From the NCBI GenBank assembly GCA_039621445.1, contig CP154955.1, positions 63,058,123 through 63,122,122 on the forward strand: a stretch of 64,000 nucleotides of DNA. Reading direction: 5' to 3'. Every line of letters starts with the position of its first letter. The first letter of the stretch is position 1. Made by a program: the position numbers and the translations under genes. The notes beneath the pieces were generated by a model. That model had not been told where the DNA came from. It did not search any database and saw nothing but the letters and a program-made list of their open reading frames with translations. Origin of the DNA: Euglena gracilis (lineage: Eukaryota; Euglenida; Euglenophyceae; Euglenales). Shown here one piece after another: positions 63,286 through 64,000 of the stretch.

Positions 63286-63873
63286 TTAAGCACCACCCTG
63301 GTTTGGGACCTGATACCCACATAGGGGGCAGGTGGCCAGTGCCGGAAGCAGGTTGGGGGTGTGGGACGCGGAGTGGAGCAGGTACCACCAGCGCACACAT
63401 GCATTTGTGGTGTTCTCGTGGGACAAGACCTTCATCCACATTGTGCATGGGCTGGGAGCCGGGGATGATGGCGGGACTTGTTGAGTTGGTAGCCCGCGCG
63501 TGTAGCAGGTGTCCAGGGCGGCGCCAGTGTCCACTGCGATGTCCCCGTTGAGGAGCAGAATAACGGAGTCTCCTGTCCACTCCGGGAAGGGGAGGGTGTA
63601 CCGTACAGCACGGGCGTGAGCGTCTCCAGCCAACCGATCGCAGAGCGCCTGCAGGGAGGGCAGCAGTCCAACAGCCCCAGTGGTGTGTTGGGACGGCACA
63701 TAATACTCGGCTGTGTACTGTAGGAGGGGCCGAAGGTGCCGTCGCAGCATTGATAGCCATGGTGTTGCTGTCCCCGGTTCGCCGCCCAGGGTGAACGTGG
63801 CAGAGAGGTTATCCACTGCCGCATAATGCCATTGATCGGGTGATGGCAGGATTGGTGCACCTCCCAAAAGCAC
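63286..63873 (-). CDS. Unidentified minus-strand ORF, 195 codons
   Basis: Reads MLLGGAPILPSPDQWHYAAV, SMLRRHLRPLLQYTAEYYVP, LPFPEWTGDSVILLLNGDIA and ends TCPLCGYQVPNQGGA before TAA-type termination. The balanced composition over 195 codons suggests a real exon or gene. C-x2-C near the end could be half of a zinc site. No family is recognised; start and exon structure are unknown. Confidence 0.45.
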   Translation of the reverse strand: MLLGGAPILPSPDQWHYAAVDNLSATFTLGGEPGTATPWLSMLRRHLRPLLQYTAEYYVPSQHTTGAVGLLPSLQALCDRLAGDAHARAVRYTLPFPEWTGDSVILLLNGDIAVDTGAALDTCYTRGLPTQQVPPSSPAPSPCTMWMKVLSHENTTNACVRWWYLLHSASHTPNLLPALATCPLCGYQVPNQGGA

Positions 63874-64000
63874 ACATGGGGGGGGGGTGGCCCAAGGATC
63901 GAGTGAGGGGGGGGAAAAAAACAGAGGTATAGCGGCTGTCGAGACGCGTTCCAGGGCGACTGGGGTAGAAGGTTAAATGTGGGGCCAAACAGAAGGGGGA
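63874..64000. other. Window edge, G-rich, nothing recognised
   Basis: G-runs at 63877 and 63907; no coding or structural feature is supported. Confidence 0.4.

Overview
This window is repeat-packed nuclear DNA of a eukaryote, most likely a dinoflagellate alga. The sequence reasons are spliced host genes with GC-AG introns (5' sites GCAGGC, acceptors often AG|G), very long G/C homopolymer tracts, and Ty3/gypsy LTR retrotransposons carrying cytosine-C5 DNA methyltransferase (DNMT) domains. DNMT-bearing retrotransposons have been described from Symbiodinium-type dinoflagellates and a charophyte alga. The organism is an inference; no rRNA, organelle or spliced-leader sequence was seen.

Left part (1-24.2 kb): host gene pieces among short repeats. 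Six plus-strand exons (3.2-7.9 kb) belong to an ABC transporter of subfamily C. Four plus-strand exons (16.0-24.2 kb) form the C-terminal end of a cullin, with the neddylation lysine and the winged-helix terminus. Between them, at 11.2-13.9 kb, a minus-strand multi-exon gene of unknown function has a recurrent near-palindrome (TGCGCA..TGCGCA) in each candidate intron. Introns and gaps are filled with foldback elements that have C/G-tract ends, including a complete 263-bp one with an 8-bp target duplication, plus tandem satellites and microsatellites.

Middle and right part (25-60.2 kb): a retrotransposon graveyard. Element A (about 25.0-31.0 kb, minus) is a decayed gag element with a relic DNMT. 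At 31.67-32.16 kb lies an array of double hairpins next to a gag-like ORF. Element B (about 32.7-60.2 kb, minus) encodes gag, a DNMT fused to a protease, RT/RNase H, integrase with chromodomain, and extra ORFs downstream of integrase. Element C (40069-52449, plus) is complete, with about 475-bp LTRs, an initiator-Met primer site, a polypurine tract and an AGCC target duplication. It has landed inside the pol gene of B.

Element C is the most unusual object here. Between gag and protease it encodes a Dam-like N6-adenine methyltransferase domain (NPPF motif) followed by a C5-cytosine methyltransferase domain. Its 1230-codon RT-RNase H-integrase-chromodomain frame is open, but gag and the cytosine enzyme carry stops and frameshifts. 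In both B and C, gag and the following methyltransferase frame are in the same phase, separated by a single stop codon (TAG in B, TGA in C).

Right end (60.2-64 kb): a 42-bp minisatellite abuts the B LTR, followed by AT microsatellites and two unidentified minus-strand ORFs. Several host-like genes show one- or two-base frame breaks, so some apparent decay could be assembly error.
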